Of a stretch of 64,000 bases of DNA, positions 23,223 through 36,900 are shown piece after piece; the stretch's first letter is position 1, and each line of letters starts with the position of its first letter. The stretch spans positions 248,001 through 312,000 of the forward strand of contig CAWUHX010000263.1 in the NCBI GenBank assembly GCA_963922205.1. Reading direction: 5' to 3'. Source of the stretch: Romanomermis culicivorax (lineage: Eukaryota > Nematoda > Enoplea > Mermithida > Mermithidae). The translations under genes were made by a program, and so were the position numbers. A model generated the notes under the pieces. The model saw only the letters and a list, made by a program, of their open reading frames with translations. It searched no databases and was not told the DNA's origin.

Positions 23223-24121
23223 TGTAACGTACCTGCTAAAGCAGTACTGTAAATATGTAGCATACTGTATGTGATAGACATTTATTAGATATTATTTTAT
23301 TTTCACATTTTATCGTCTCAAGGGTGTCTGGGATTCACACCCAAACATTCCTACAAAATTACGTGAAGTACTTTATTTTGATCCGTTCACACCCCGGTAG
23401 CCCAATTAAGATGCCCTAATTAATTTGCACAAACGGCAGCTGTTCCCCTAGAACCTACACTAAACTACACATTCCACAGCTACCATAATCCCCCGTAAAA
23501 ATCGTAAACAACACCTGCACACAGTTAAATACATAGAAGCCCCGCCAGACAGTAGTCTCAAGTGTAACGGTAGCGGCGGCCCCACAAAACATGTGTATAC
23601 AGAGAAACCGATACAGGAAGCATGCACAGAAGCACAGAGGTGTGGCCAAGCCCACCGTAGAAAGCAAGCCAAGCACAGAAAGCATACAGTACCAGGAAAG
23701 CATTAGAAAGGCGTAACTAAGAAAGCATAAAAAGCATAGCAGGAAGCGACGATTGGCGGAAGAAGATGGACAGAAGCTCGACCTCCCGTGACGCCCAGGG
23801 AGTGGCCAAAAACGTCGTATAAAAGAAGAAGCAAAGCGTGATTTTATTATTCTTGTGGTTTTACATTTTTCCGACTTCCGCGCTCGCCCCGTCCTTTTTA
23901 TATATTTGCAAGCGGCCAATTGTATGAAAGCAACTTAAACCGAGGCCCCCGTTCGTATTATAAATCGAGATGCGTTTTGTATTGTCGACGTTCAAGCGAC
24001 CGTCGATCATTCGTGTATTTTCGTATTATGGTACCGCACGCGCTCCATCCCGTTATTCAGTCCCTGCCGTATCGACCGTTGGTTGAAAGTAAAGTACCTC
24101 ACACAAATCCTGGTCGTTACA
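23223..24121 (+). mobile_element. Solo LTR of the element A family
   Basis: 899 bp, starting TGTAACGTACCTGC and ending GGTCGTTACA. It is the reverse complement of the two LTRs of element A at 38985-39879 and 47383-48275. It is flanked by the 4-bp duplication GTTG (23219-23222 and 24122-24125). Recombination between two LTRs of an inserted element leaves exactly this. Confidence 0.93.
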
Positions 24122-24689
24122 GTTGCTTTTTTGTGTCTTTTTGTTTTTCCTATGTTCCTACATTTACTACGCCAGTAAACATCCTTGTGATCGGCATACT
24201 GTAGAATTCTTCAATTTATACCTTGTGCGTGTAGAGTTGTAAGGTTTTCCTACTTTTTCTAGTGTAAAGTATCGGATTTTTACGTTTTTCGACTCAAAAC
24301 CAATGAAATATGTATCAAAAAACGTTGAAAGTGACATTTTCGGATAGAACTCGGGGAGGTCTATGGGTTAATAATAAATTTATTGCGAATATTTGACGCC
24401 ATTTGCTATTTAGTTCTAGTGAAAATTTTTTATGTCATCAGGGTATCTAAAATATAATTTAACGCTAATAGCTGCGTCAAAAATAGCGATAAATGAATGA
24501 AAATCAAAGTTTTGAATTGAATCTGCTGATATCTATCGATTTAAAACTGAAGTTACTGGAAGAAAGAACTAGTGATGGCGCTGCTAAGCCATTTTCTCGG
24601 TAACCAAGTTTGTGTTGGGGGCAGAGTTTTGTTCACGATTTAGAGTTTACTGTAGGACGATCGCGACGTCGCAAACGTTTCTTTCGCTT
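24122..24689. other. No gene recognised
   Basis: AT-rich flank between the solo LTR and the dispersed repeat. Confidence 0.4.
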
Positions 24690-26770
24690 CCACGTCAGTG
24701 TTTTTTTTGTGCCAAATTTACGGCACAAAAAAATTTGGAATGGCACAAAAAATTTTGAGCGTTTGTTCCAATTAGCACAAAAATTTTGGCTGGTCAAACA
24801 TTAAATTCCGTTAATTTTTAGACGTTTTAGGGGCTGAAAACAGCGTTTTTTTTCCTCGGAGATTTTTTCCACATGAGCGAGAACCGGACCCAAAATTTTT
24901 CTCCTCATTTTCCAAAAATTTTCCTCATTTTTAAAAACGTTTATAATGTGGCTACGGATGCTTTTTTATGCATTTTAGGAGCATACCTAAGCATTTTGTT
25001 GTATTTGGTTGGAGTCAGAAACCTGCAAAAATGAGAAAAAAATTGAGAAAATTCTAGTTATGTTGGCCAAAATGAGCTCATGAAGAATATATTGGTGTTC
25101 TACAGTAGCGGGTGAAGCATGTTAACGAAGAACGATAGAGTTCTCAGGAATTTATCCGCTATTAACATTTCTATGGCGCTCATTAGAATCATCTAATTTT
25201 ATTTAGTTCTTGGTCTGGCGCGGAGCGCCGGAAAAATTTTTTGATTTTCGCTTCCTAAAACGCTGGAATTTAAACCTTCACAACGTTGGGAAATAAATTA
25301 AAATCGGACTGATGAAGTATAATTTGTTTCCCGTTCCGGCGCCCAGCGCCGGAAAAATTTTTCAGTTTTTATATTCTAAAATGCTGGAAAATAAATCTCT
25401 CCAACAGACATTCATAAACAGAAGTTCTAAAATCGCAGTCTAGAATGATGTCTTTAATTTCCGTCTTCAATAAACGCAAAATTTCAAGTTGCTGACGTTT
25501 AAAAAATTCCAAACATCGAGAGAAAAAATTGAGAAAACTGATGAAAAATCTCAATTTTGGGCGACATAATTGACTGTTAACGATTAGAAAATGAAACGAG
25601 CTAACTTGATTGGTAGAAACTGTTGAGCATTAATTAGTAAGTCGAAGTAGATATCCTAATGGCCGCGCCTGATAGAAAATAATCAAGATTGTACCCGTGA
25701 CCGGTGCGAAGCGCCGGAAAATTTTGAGATTTTGACCCTTTTAAGTCCACCAAAACGCGTCTTTTCGGTTTTGAATTCCCCAAAATTTTTTCCACAATGA
25801 GAACCATACATACCCAAAATTTTTTTCCTCATTTTGAAATTTTTTTCCTCAAAAGACCCCATTTGAGGAAAAAAACGGTGGCCGGAAATTCAAAAAATTT
25901 TCGGCGCTTCGCGCCGCGCCGAGTCAATGGATATAATATTTCCTATTTGTATATTTGACCCGAACGCGAACGATTTCTCTTCGAACAGTGTATTAGTATT
26001 GTTGCTGCAAACTTTATAGGCCGTCAAGACTGATGAGTGAAAAGAAATTCTGAATATTCTCTGCGAATTCAGTCAGATTCAGATTTAAAACTGGAATTCT
26101 TACTTTTTGTGTTTGATTGATTCTAATAGAAAAATTGATATCATTGATAATCGTACAATGTTTAGATCGAAAATTTACACAATTTTCGACTTTATTTTCT
26201 CTAGTCTTTACATTGTTGTTAAATATACATACATAGATATTATTCGTAGTCGAAAATTGAATCAATTTGAACTTCATGCACAATTCTAGAGCTATTTAAA
26301 TTTTTTCAGCATTCCATTTTTTGGGTTTTCGTGAACAATTTTGTTGCATAGTTTTTTCTTGTCTCACTGACATGGTTAGCTGAAAAATAAGTTGGGCGCG
26401 ATTTTTACAAAAATAATGTGTCGTTAAATTTTTATCAAACTTTTGGCCCAAAACTTTTCCGCAGTTTTCATTGAGGTAAAGTAGGGTGACTTTGATCAGA
26501 GTATAGCATTTGATAACTATTTGAGATCAGCACGTAATTTTCGCTGTGTAGCCAACCTCACAGCAGGGGTTATCTACTCAGCAAAAATGACCTGCTGATC
26601 TCAAATAGTTATCAAATGCCATACTCTGATCAAAGTCGCCCCTGATCAAAGTCACCCCACTTTACCTTATGTTTCTAGTAAAAAATTTTTTTTTGTGCCA
26701 TTGGCATAAATTTTTTGGCCTCTTGTGCCAATTGGCACAAACGTCCGTGAACAAAAAAAAACGCTGCTTC
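24690..26770. repeat. Dispersed repeat with GTGCCAATTGGCAC words, copy 2
   Basis: Second copy of the family at 4160-5028, longer and interrupted by a MITE (26474-26667). Hairpins such as GGCGCGGAGCGCCGG and GGCGCCCAGCGCCGG recur at 25215, 25338 and 25706, spaced a few hundred bases, each followed by AAAATTTT. No coding capacity recognised. Confidence 0.6.
26474..26667. mobile_element. 194-bp hairpin MITE
   Basis: The arms AGGTAAAGTAGGGTGACTTT... and its reverse complement extend about 75 bases (through TTTGATAACTATTTGAGATC) around a short loop. The right arm has an extra 17-base GATCAAAGTCNCCCC repeat. It is almost a perfect palindrome. It is inserted in the dispersed repeat of 24690-26770. 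Confidence 0.8.
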
Positions 26771-27929
26771 ACGTACGTCATACCAGGATTTTCAAAAAAG
26801 GGGGTAATTTTCCAAATTTTTTAAAGAATTTGTTGAATAGAAAGAAAATTATTCTTGCAGTAAAGACGCCTTATTTTCAGTTAGTCTATGTGTGTTTGGA
26901 TTTAGGTTTTTTTGCACAGGCCAGGTTGCAATGTGCAACTTGGGGAAAAATTTTGGTTGCACAGATAGATTTTTGGTTGCTCGCTCTAAAACCAATAAAT
27001 TATCTTATGTTCATCAAAAAAATATCAGAAGCTAAGCCGACTTTCTTGTATTTCATTCGATTCACGTCGATTCACCCAATTTTCTGAATTTTCGAGAGAA
27101 AATGGAAAAGGTTGATTTGATATGAATTAACTTGTTCGGCACGTAGCGCAGAAAATTTTTTTTGGGTTTGGCTGTTCTGAAGCGCTGGAAAAAGAATCTT
27201 TTCACTTTTTATTTCCTAGACAGAAGGTTTAATTTTTTAGTAAAGTTCGATGAATTTTCAGTCGGGCAAACTACAATCTGAAAACTTGGAAAGCAACCAA
27301 GAATTTTAATTCTTCAACTACCAAGAATTTCGACGTGGACTAAAAATGTTTTAATCACACAAGTGTCAAAATTTTTGTAAAGATCGCAAAAAAAAATTTG
27401 GGAAAATAATCGAAATAAATCTTTCTTTTCGTTAAATTCGCCAAAAAACAACACAGGATCATTACCTTTATACATAATATGTTGATGATTAGAAACTACA
27501 AGTATTAACTGAAATCACATTTTCTAACGGCGCACTGGAATAATATAGGAAAATTATTGAATAATTAAAATCCGTCGTGAAGCGCCGTAAAATTTTCACT
27601 AATTTCCATTTTATAACGCAAAGTTAATTTGAGAATTGTGATGTATATACTTAAGTGAAATGATATTGCTAAAAATTTCGAATGTAAAAATATTTAGGGG
27701 GGAATTCCTTCCCTTCCCCTTCTAAATACGGGCCTGCACTACGTCATCGGTTATTTCACCAAATGCACGTATTTTGATTGTTTTTTTTCACTCAATTTTC
27801 TCATTTCCGCTATATTATTCGTGAACTCCGGGTTCACTTTTTCCAATTTAAAAAAAGCGTTAAATTTTCGCCAGAAACATCGTCGAAAAAATTTGTGAAT
27901 TCTCGAATTTCCACTCACTATTGTTTATT
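26771..27929. other. Upstream flank of DHX37
   Basis: AT-rich with more GGCGC/AGCGCC hairpins at about 27130 and 27565. No gene recognised; the helicase promoter probably lies near its end. Confidence 0.4.
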
Positions 27930-30900
27930 ATGGAGGACGTAAAATACGTTCTACCGCACGATTCGTCCAACGTTTTAATTTTACCGTCGTCGAAAAAGAA
28001 GAAAAACGTCGCCGCCGGCAAAAAGTCCGCCAACGCAATTTCAAAAAATACGCGAATTTTGTCCAAAAAACAACGTAAAAAATTGGAAAAAATTTTGGAA
28101 AAAAAGAGACGAAAAGTTTCGGTAAGGATGAATTTAAAAGTATTTATTGGAATTTCAAAAATTTGACCGTTTTTAATAGAATTTTTCGCATAATTATCAT
28201 GAAATTAGTGCATACCTGTAAGAAGTCCGACCAGTTGGGGGGAGGGTAAACTCAAAATTTTGGGGCGGGGTTCCCAACACTTCCAAAATTTTGGGGAAGG
28301 GATCAGAAAACCCCCAAAAGTGTCGATAAAATTTCAAAAATTTTTCCAAAAAAGCCACTTTTTTCCTAATTTTTCCGAGTTTGGGGGAGGGGGGTCGGGT
28401 ATAGGGTTGCCCAAGTTGGGGGTGGAGGTTCCGACATTTGGGTATAGGGTTCGACCATGTTTGTTGGAGGTGGGGATCCCCCCAACCCCCCCCAAATTAC
28501 AGGTATGAATTAGTGTCCAAACATTCATCGAAAATTGAATATTTTCGTCAACTTTCGTATAAAAGTTAGTTTTTCCGATCAAATTTTCAGATAAATTTAC
28601 AAATTTAATGCATTTCCAACTAAATTTGAAGTTTTTTGGTGAGAATTTTGCCGAAATGCGAAATTTTCCATTATTTTAATTAAAATATTGATCAAAATAA
28701 AATTTTACATGAAATTCGAATTTTTTCATGATATCTTCATCAAATTCTAGAATTCTACGCATTTTTTAAATCTGAAATTCCGATGAAAAACGTTAAAATT
28801 CGAAGAAGATTTGGAAATCTGACAGTTTTAGTCGGTTTTTTTGCATAATTTCAATAAAATTGGTGTTAAATAATGAAAATCCAATATTTTCGTCAAGTTT
28901 CGGATGAAGTTTCCTTTTTTTTTGTTTTTTTTGCTTTCTTTGAACTATTAATTTTTTTCACACTTTTTCCAGCGCGCCGAAATTTTGCAAAAATTACAAA
29001 AACATGAAATTAGTCAAAACGAATTGGATATGTTTCAATCAATGGCTAGAATTCAACAGAAAGTTCCGAAAAGGTGAGTTGAAAATACCTAAAAATCCTT
29101 AAGTTTAAGCTTAGGCTTGGTTCTGGACTATGTTCAGGCTCAGGCCCGAGCTTACGATTATTTCTGTGCTTAGGCTTAGGCTTGAGCTAAGGCTTGGGCT
29201 CAGCCTTAGGTTTAGGCTTACCCTTAGGTTTAGGCTTGGCCATAGCCTTGAGCCTGAGCTTAGGCTGACCTTGCGCTTAGGCTTATGCCCAAACTCAGCC
29301 GTGGGCTAAGCTTAGGCTTACCCTTGGACTTGGGGTTAGGATTGTATATCTTTTTTCTGATTTAGAAAATTGGAAAACAAATCACTTGATCAAAATATTA
29401 CGCTAAATTCCATCGCTGGTAGCAACAAAAAGAAATGCGTCGAAAATCGCGTCGAAAATTCCAATTTCGGTCCCTATTTCGAAACCGATTCTTCATCTAG
29501 CGAGGAAGAAAACGTCAAATTAGAAATTAAACAGGAAATTTTGGAAGAAAAGATAGAAGAAAAAAAATTTGAAAATCAAGTAAAAATTATATATACCTGT
29601 AATTGAGGCTGGACCCCTTGTTTGGTGAAACCCTATACTCAAATTTCGGAACGCCCAAGTCGAAAAAATTTTCAAAAGGTAGGTTTTTTGTGGACTCCAG
29701 AGTTTTAGGAATTTTGGTATCCCCAACCTTTAAAGTTGGGGTTCAAACCCCTCGTCCATAACTGTTCTTACTTTCTATATATATAGGTACGCCCAAAATC
29801 TAAACCAGCCGTTTTTGTGCACGTCGATCGATTGAAAAATATTCAAGAAAATCGCCTCAAACTACCAATACTATCTATGGAACAAGAAATTATGGAAAAA
29901 ATCGCTCAAAATCCTACCGTAATCATTTGCGGAGCTACTGGATCAGGAAAAACGACGCAAATTCCGCAATTTTTATACGAATCCGGTTATTGCCTCGACG
30001 GAAAATTGATCGCCGTCACCGAACCTAGACGCGTAGCCGCGATTAGTATGTCCAATCGGGTAGGTTTAGAAATGAATTTTCTGGAACAACAAATTGTCGC
30101 CTATCAAATACGTTACGAAGGAAATTTCGACGAAAGTGTGACCAAAATTAAATTCATGACCGACGGTGTTCTATTACGGGAATTGAAAATGGATTTTCTA
30201 TTACGTAAATATTCGGCTATTTTAATCGACGAAGCGCACGAAAGGAGCATGTTTAGCGATATTTTAATAGGATTATTGTCGCGAGTAGTGAATTTGAGGC
30301 GAAAAAAGTTTGAAGAAGAGCAAAAAAGTGGTAAAATTATAATTAGAAAAAAAATTGAAAAAATTCCGTCAATTTGTTGAAATTCTGCACAAAATTTAAA
30401 ATTTTTCCAATTTTTCGTGGAAAAATTTTACAAAATTCTGCTGAAAATGTGAATTTTCTGGAATTCTCCCTCTCAATTTGTACAATTTGTTCGAATTCTG
30501 CTCAAAAATTTAATTTTATGGAAATCTCTCACTAGAAAAATTGAACAATTTGTTGGAATCTAGCACAAAATTTGAATTTTGAGAAATTTTCCCTTAGAAA
30601 ATTGAACAGTTTTACGAAGTTCTGTTGAAAATTTGAATTTTAGGAAATTTATCCTGGAATAAAATTAAAAATTTGTTGAAACTCTGCTCAAAATTTGATT
30701 CTTTTAGAATTGTTACCGAAAAAATTACAATTTTATGAAGTTGTGCTAAAAATTTTAATTTTCGGGAAGTTTTCCTGGAGAAGATTGATAGATTTTGCTG
30801 AAGTCTGCTCAAAATTCGAATTTTTCTCGAAAAAATTGATGAAATTCTTCTCAAAATATGAATCTTATGACATTTTTCCTCGCAACAATTTAGAAATTTG

Positions 30901-33900
30901 CCGAAATTATGCTGAAATTTTGAATTTCGTGAAATTATTCTAGAAAAAATTGTTGAAATTCTGCTCAAAATTTCTATTATTTAGAAATCTTTCCAATATA
31001 AAATTGGGCAATGTTGCAATATTCTGTGGAAAATTTGAATTCTCCTGAATTTTTTATTAAGAACTTGAACAACTTGTTGAAATTCTTCTCAAAATTTGAA
31101 TTTATGGAATTTTTCCCGGGAAGATTGATGAATTTGTTGAAATTCTGCACAAAATATGAGTTTTCTGGAAATTTTCCCCCAACAATTTTTTGAAATTCTG
31201 CTTAAAATTATAATTTTTTGGAATTTTACTTGAAAAAAATGAGAAATTTGCTTAAAATCTCCTCAAAATTTGAATTTTATGAAATTTTTAAGGGAAAAAT
31301 TGGGAAATTTCTCGAAAATCTACTGAAGACTTGGACAATCTGACCTAAAAAAACTACGTTATTGTGTGAAATTCTGGTCAAAATTTGAATTTTACACAAT
31401 TTTTCGTTGGAAATCCATAGAACCTCGTGAAATTCTGCTCAAAATTTGAATTTTTCAGAATTTTTCTCCGAAAAATTGAGAACTTTTTTAAAATTCTGTT
31501 GAAAATTTGAATTTTCGAGCATATTTTTTTTCCGAGCAACCGATAATCAATAATAGAGCAAAATTGTAGTCATTTTTGGAGTAGATTTTTTCAATTTTTT
31601 CCAGAATCCTAAAAATCGATCAATAGTCGATCGGAAAAATCAATCGATAGTCAGTTTGAGGAACCGATCGATAATGAAGCTTAATTTCAGTGGTTATTTC
31701 AAGTCGATTTTTTCAAGTTTTTTGCAGAATCGAAAAAATCTATCAATAATCTATCGATAATCAATTTCAGAAACCGATCGATAATCAATCGATAATGGAG
31801 CTAAATATCCGTGGTTATTTAAAATCGTTTTTTTCAATTTTTACAACATTCAATTAATCAATCGATAATAAAGCAAAATTTCAGTGATTTTTCAAAATCG
31901 ATTTCTCACAGAATCCAAAAAATCAATCGATGATTAATTGATAACAAGACAAAAGTCCAACGATTTTCGGAATCGATTCTTGATTTTTTTTGCAGAATCT
32001 AAAAAAATGTCGATAATCAGCGTGGAAAATCAATCGATAAGCAGTCTGAAAAATTGATCGATAATTAGTCGATAATACAGCAAAATTTCAAGGATTTTTG
32101 AAAACGTTTTTTCGATTTTTTTGTTGAATCCAAAAAGTCGATAAAGATTGATCATCAATTAATCGAAAAAATCGATCGATAATCAGTCTGAAAAATTAGT
32201 CAATATCTAATCGATATCAAACCAAATTTCCACGATTTTTAAAATCGATTTTTTCAATTTTTCCGCGGAATGCAAAAGTCGATCAATAACAAAGCAAAAT
32301 TCTAACGATTTTCGAAATCAACTTTTTCAGATTTTGAAAATTTCAAAAAATCAATCGAAAATCAATTAGAAAAATCGATCAACTGTCAATCGACAATCGG
32401 TCGATAACAAATAAAAATTTCAATGATCTTCGAAATCGATTTTTCAAATTCTGGCAGAATCCGAAATTAAAATTTCTGTGATTTTACAAATTCAATTGCT
32501 TCTATTTTTCCAGAATCCAAAAAATCGATCGATAATCAATCGATAATAGAGGAAATTTTATCGATTTTTAAAATTGTTTTTTTCAATATTTTGCAGAATC
32601 CAAAAAATCGATCGATAACCAATCGGAAAAATCAACTGATAATCAATCGATAACGCCCCTAAAATTGATAATCATGTCGGCGACGTTACGAGTCGACGAT
32701 TTTTTGCAGCCTAATTTATTCGGTCAAACTCCGCCCCCTATAGTTAACGTGGAATCGCGGCAATATCCGGTCGTCGTACATTTTAATAGGCGGACGAGGG
32801 ACGATTTTTTGAACGAATCGTTGAAAAAATGCCGCCAAATTCACCGTAAACTACCCGAAGGCGGAGTTTTAGTTTTTTTACCCGGTCGCCGCGAAGTTTT
32901 GAGTCTAATTTCCCGCCTTAAAAGGGCATTCCCTATAAAAAAGAGCCAATGGAAAATAGCGCAAGAAGCGGAGTTTGAAAAGAAGGAAGAGGAGTCGATG
33001 GAAAAAAATTCCTCCTGCTCCTCAAACTACCGATCGTCAGACGACGAAGAGGCGGAGTTTGAAAAAAAATCGTGGCGGCGTCGGCGCAAAAAACCAATCA
33101 ATAAAAGACGCCCGATACGATTAGACGATTATAAAGTCGATTTGGACGAATCGGAAACGTTGGAAAAAAATTTCGATCAATCGGAGGAGGACGGGGAGGC
33201 GGAGTTTAACGATGACGACGAATTGGATTTGCATACCGATTCGGAAGAGGAGGAAATGTTCGGCAACTGTGCCGAAAAAGAGGCGGAGCAACCGGTGCAC
33301 GTTTTACCGTTGTACGCTTTATTGTCTAGCGAGGAGCAAAAAAAGGTGTTCGAACCGCCTCCGGAAGGACATAGGTAAAGTTGACAAAGTTTAAAAAAAC
33401 GAAATTTTGAAATTTTTGTACCAATTATGGTACTTTAAAAATCTGTTTGTAAATTTTTTGCATAAATTTTTACAAACATGATTTGGTTCCAGAAATTTAC
33501 CAAGATTGCAGCCAAAAATTGCATTTATTACATTTTTTTAAACTTTTTATAGAAAAAAGTATTTTTTGTAATTTTTCCCACAAAATTGATTCTAAAATTT
33601 TTAGAATCATAAAATTTTAAAATGTAAAAGTTAAGAAATTCTGAGATTTCTAGAACTAGTTAAATCTACAAAATTTTGATTTTTTTCAATGCTAAAAGTT
33701 ACACAAATTTTAAACTTTTCGGAAATTAAATTTGTTTTTAAATCCTGGAGTTTTTTAAATTCTAAAATTCTTAAAATTACAAATTTTTCCCATTCCAAAA
33801 TTCCTAAGAATCTAAAATCATCAAAATTCTGAAATTGTCGAAATTTCGAGATTTTTAAATTTTTAAATTTTCAAACTTGTAAAATTTTTAGAATTCTACA

Positions 33901-36900
33901 ATTTTCCGAATTCTAAAATTTTCAAAACTTTCAAAATTTCAAGTCTGTAAAATTTTGAGTATTGATAATGCTTAAATTCTTACAAATTTTAAAATTTCTG
34001 GAAGTTAAATTTTTTTTAAATCTGTTGTCTGAATTATCAAAATTCTAAAAATTTTCAAATTATAAAATTTCCAAAATTCGGGAATTTTCCAAATTTTCGA
34101 TATTTTCAGAATTTTCAAAATTTTAAAATGTTCAAATCTTCCAAATTCTTTAAATTTTTATATTTCCGAATTTTCAGAGTTATTGAAAATTTTTAAATAC
34201 AATAGTTGGTACTTTGAAATTCTGAAATTTTTTTAGTTCTGAAATTCCCAAAATCCTAAAATTTATAAAATTCTAAAATAAGTTTAAAATTTTCAATATT
34301 GTTGAATTTTCAAAAAAAATTTTTTATAGATTAATCGTTGTGGCCACCAACGTAGCCGAAACTTCGTTGACCATTCCGAATATAAAATACGTAGTGGACA
34401 GCGGTCGAGAAAAAGTTCGTCTCTACGATCAAGTGACCGGCGTTTCGAAATTCGCCGTCCAATGGGTGTCCAAAGCGTCGGCCGAACAAAGGACCGGAAG
34501 AGCTGGTGAATAAAAAATTAAATTTAAATAATTTTTTTCTCAAGTTAAGACTTTTGAATTTTGAAATAGAAAGAACATTTTAGAATTTATCAAAATATTT
34601 AGAATTTCAAATATTTCAGATATTTGTGTATTTAGAAAATTTTAGAACTTTAAATATTTTAGAATTTTGTATAATTTCGAAAATTTTAAAATTTTCAACA
34701 TTTTAGAATTTTAAAATTATAGAATTATGAAAATTTGAAGAATTTTCATAAATATATGATTTTGAGTATTTTGCGAGTTGGAAAATTTTTAAATTCTGAA
34801 AGATTTAGAATTTTCAAATTTTAGATAATTTGACAGTTTCCAAATTTCATCATTTCAAAACAATTTCGAATTTTTAAAAATACAGATTTTAGAATAGAAA
34901 AGTTTAGATATTTGTGAATTTTAGAAGTTCTGAAAATTTTATAATTTGGAAAACCTCCAATTTCATGAATTGTAATACTTTAGCATCTGAAATTTTTGAG
35001 GCAAAATTCAAATTTTTGATCATAATTCGTTTAAAATTTGAAATTAAATTTTGAAAAATGTATGATTTTATAAATATCATTTGATACCCAAATTGTACAG
35101 TTTTGAATCAAAAAAACTTTTCATTGAAATTCTGAATTTTGAATTTAAATTTGTTTTCTTATCAAAATTCACATTTTAGGTCATAATTCTTTCAAAAATG
35201 GAAATTAAACTTTCAAAAATATATGATTCGATAGATTTCGACAAGATTTATCATTTAATACCCAAATTATCAAATTTGAAATTTAGAAAAATTTGCGTAT
35301 AATTTATTGAAATTTTTTCCCCTTACTCCTAGGTCGTACCAGCGCCGGCCATTGTTATCGGCTTTATTCGTCAGCCGTTTTCGAAGAATTTGAAAATTTT
35401 TCAAGGCCGGAAATTTTAGAAAAACCGATAGACGATTTAGTATTATTAATGAAAAATATGAACATATCGAACGTGGAAAATTTTCCATTCCCGACTGCTC
35501 CGTCGAAGAAAAGTTTAAAATCGGCCGAAGAACGTTTATTAAAATTAGGCGCCTTGGAAAGTTGCCAAAAAGTGGATTCCAAATTTAAAATGACCAAAAT
35601 AACTCCACTTGGAAAAACTATGGCACTTTTACCCGTGGCTCCGGCTTTCGCTAAAATGTTGTGTAAGTTTCAAAATTTTTGTAAAATTTTGTCCAAAATT
35701 TGAATTTTTTAGATTATATTTTGGAAAAAATTTTAACAATTTGTTACAATGCTGCTGAAAATTTAAGCTTTTGCCAAAAAAATCAACTATTCGTTGAAAT
35801 TCTACTAAAAATTTGAATTTTGAGCAATTTTTCTGAAAAAAAAAATTCTGCAATTTTTGCAAAATTCGGCTTAAAATTCGAAGTTTCTTAATTTTTCGAG
35901 AAAAAAATTAAGCGATTCTGTAAACTTTTTGCTTGAAATTCGAATTTTTTAGCATGTTTTTTTGAAAAGATTCAACAAGTTGTTGAAATTCTACTGAAAT
36001 TTGAATTTTGTGGAATTTTTCCTGGAGAAAAATTGACGAATTTTGTGAAATTCTGCTCAAGAGTTGAATTTTTTTCTAGTTTTCTCTAAAAAATTGAAAA
36101 GTTTGTTGAAATTCTGCTGAAAATTAAAATTTTATGGAGTTTTTCCGAAAAAATTGATCAATTTCATGAAATTCCACTGAAGTTTTAATTTGGCGCAATT
36201 TTCCCCAGAAAAAAATGCGCTGTAAAATTCTGCTAAAAATTAAAAGTTTGAACAATTTTTCGTTTGAAAATCCATAAAATTTCTCGAAATTGTGGTCAAA
36301 ATTTCAATTTTTTAAATTTTTTCGAAGAAACACTAAGAAATTTATTGGAATTCTGTTCAAAATTTGGATTTTCTAGCATTTTTTTCAGGAAACAATCGAA
36401 CAATTTTATGAAAATCTGCTCCAAATTTGAATTCTTCGTAATTGCTTTCCGGCAAAGATTGAGAAATTTGTTGAAATTCTGCTGATAATATGAATTTTCC
36501 AACAGATTTACTGAAAACCCCTTCTTTTTCAATTTTTATTTAAATCTGAATTTTTATAATTTTTCATGAAAAAATTTTGTAGAGGAGTTCCGATCAAAAT
36601 TTGAATTTTTTAGAATTTTTCCTCCAGAAAAATTGAACGATTTGTTGAAATTTTGAATTTTGAGCAATTTTTAACTGAAAAAATTCTGCGATTTAGTACA
36701 ATTCTGCTTAGAATTTGTGTCTCTCGGAGATTTTTCCCAGAAAAAAATTGGGAATTTGTTGGAATTCTCTTAAGAATTCGAATTTTCTGGAAATTTTTAC
36801 GGAAAAATTTGGAAAATTCTGCAAAATTCTGCTCCAAATTTCAGTTTGTTGAAAATTTTTCACATGAAGAATATAGGAATTTGATAAATTTCAAATAATA

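Noticed and set aside
22944-23252. Hydrophobic Phe/Leu-rich frame
   Set aside because: Produced by a T-rich stretch; biased composition and no gene context.
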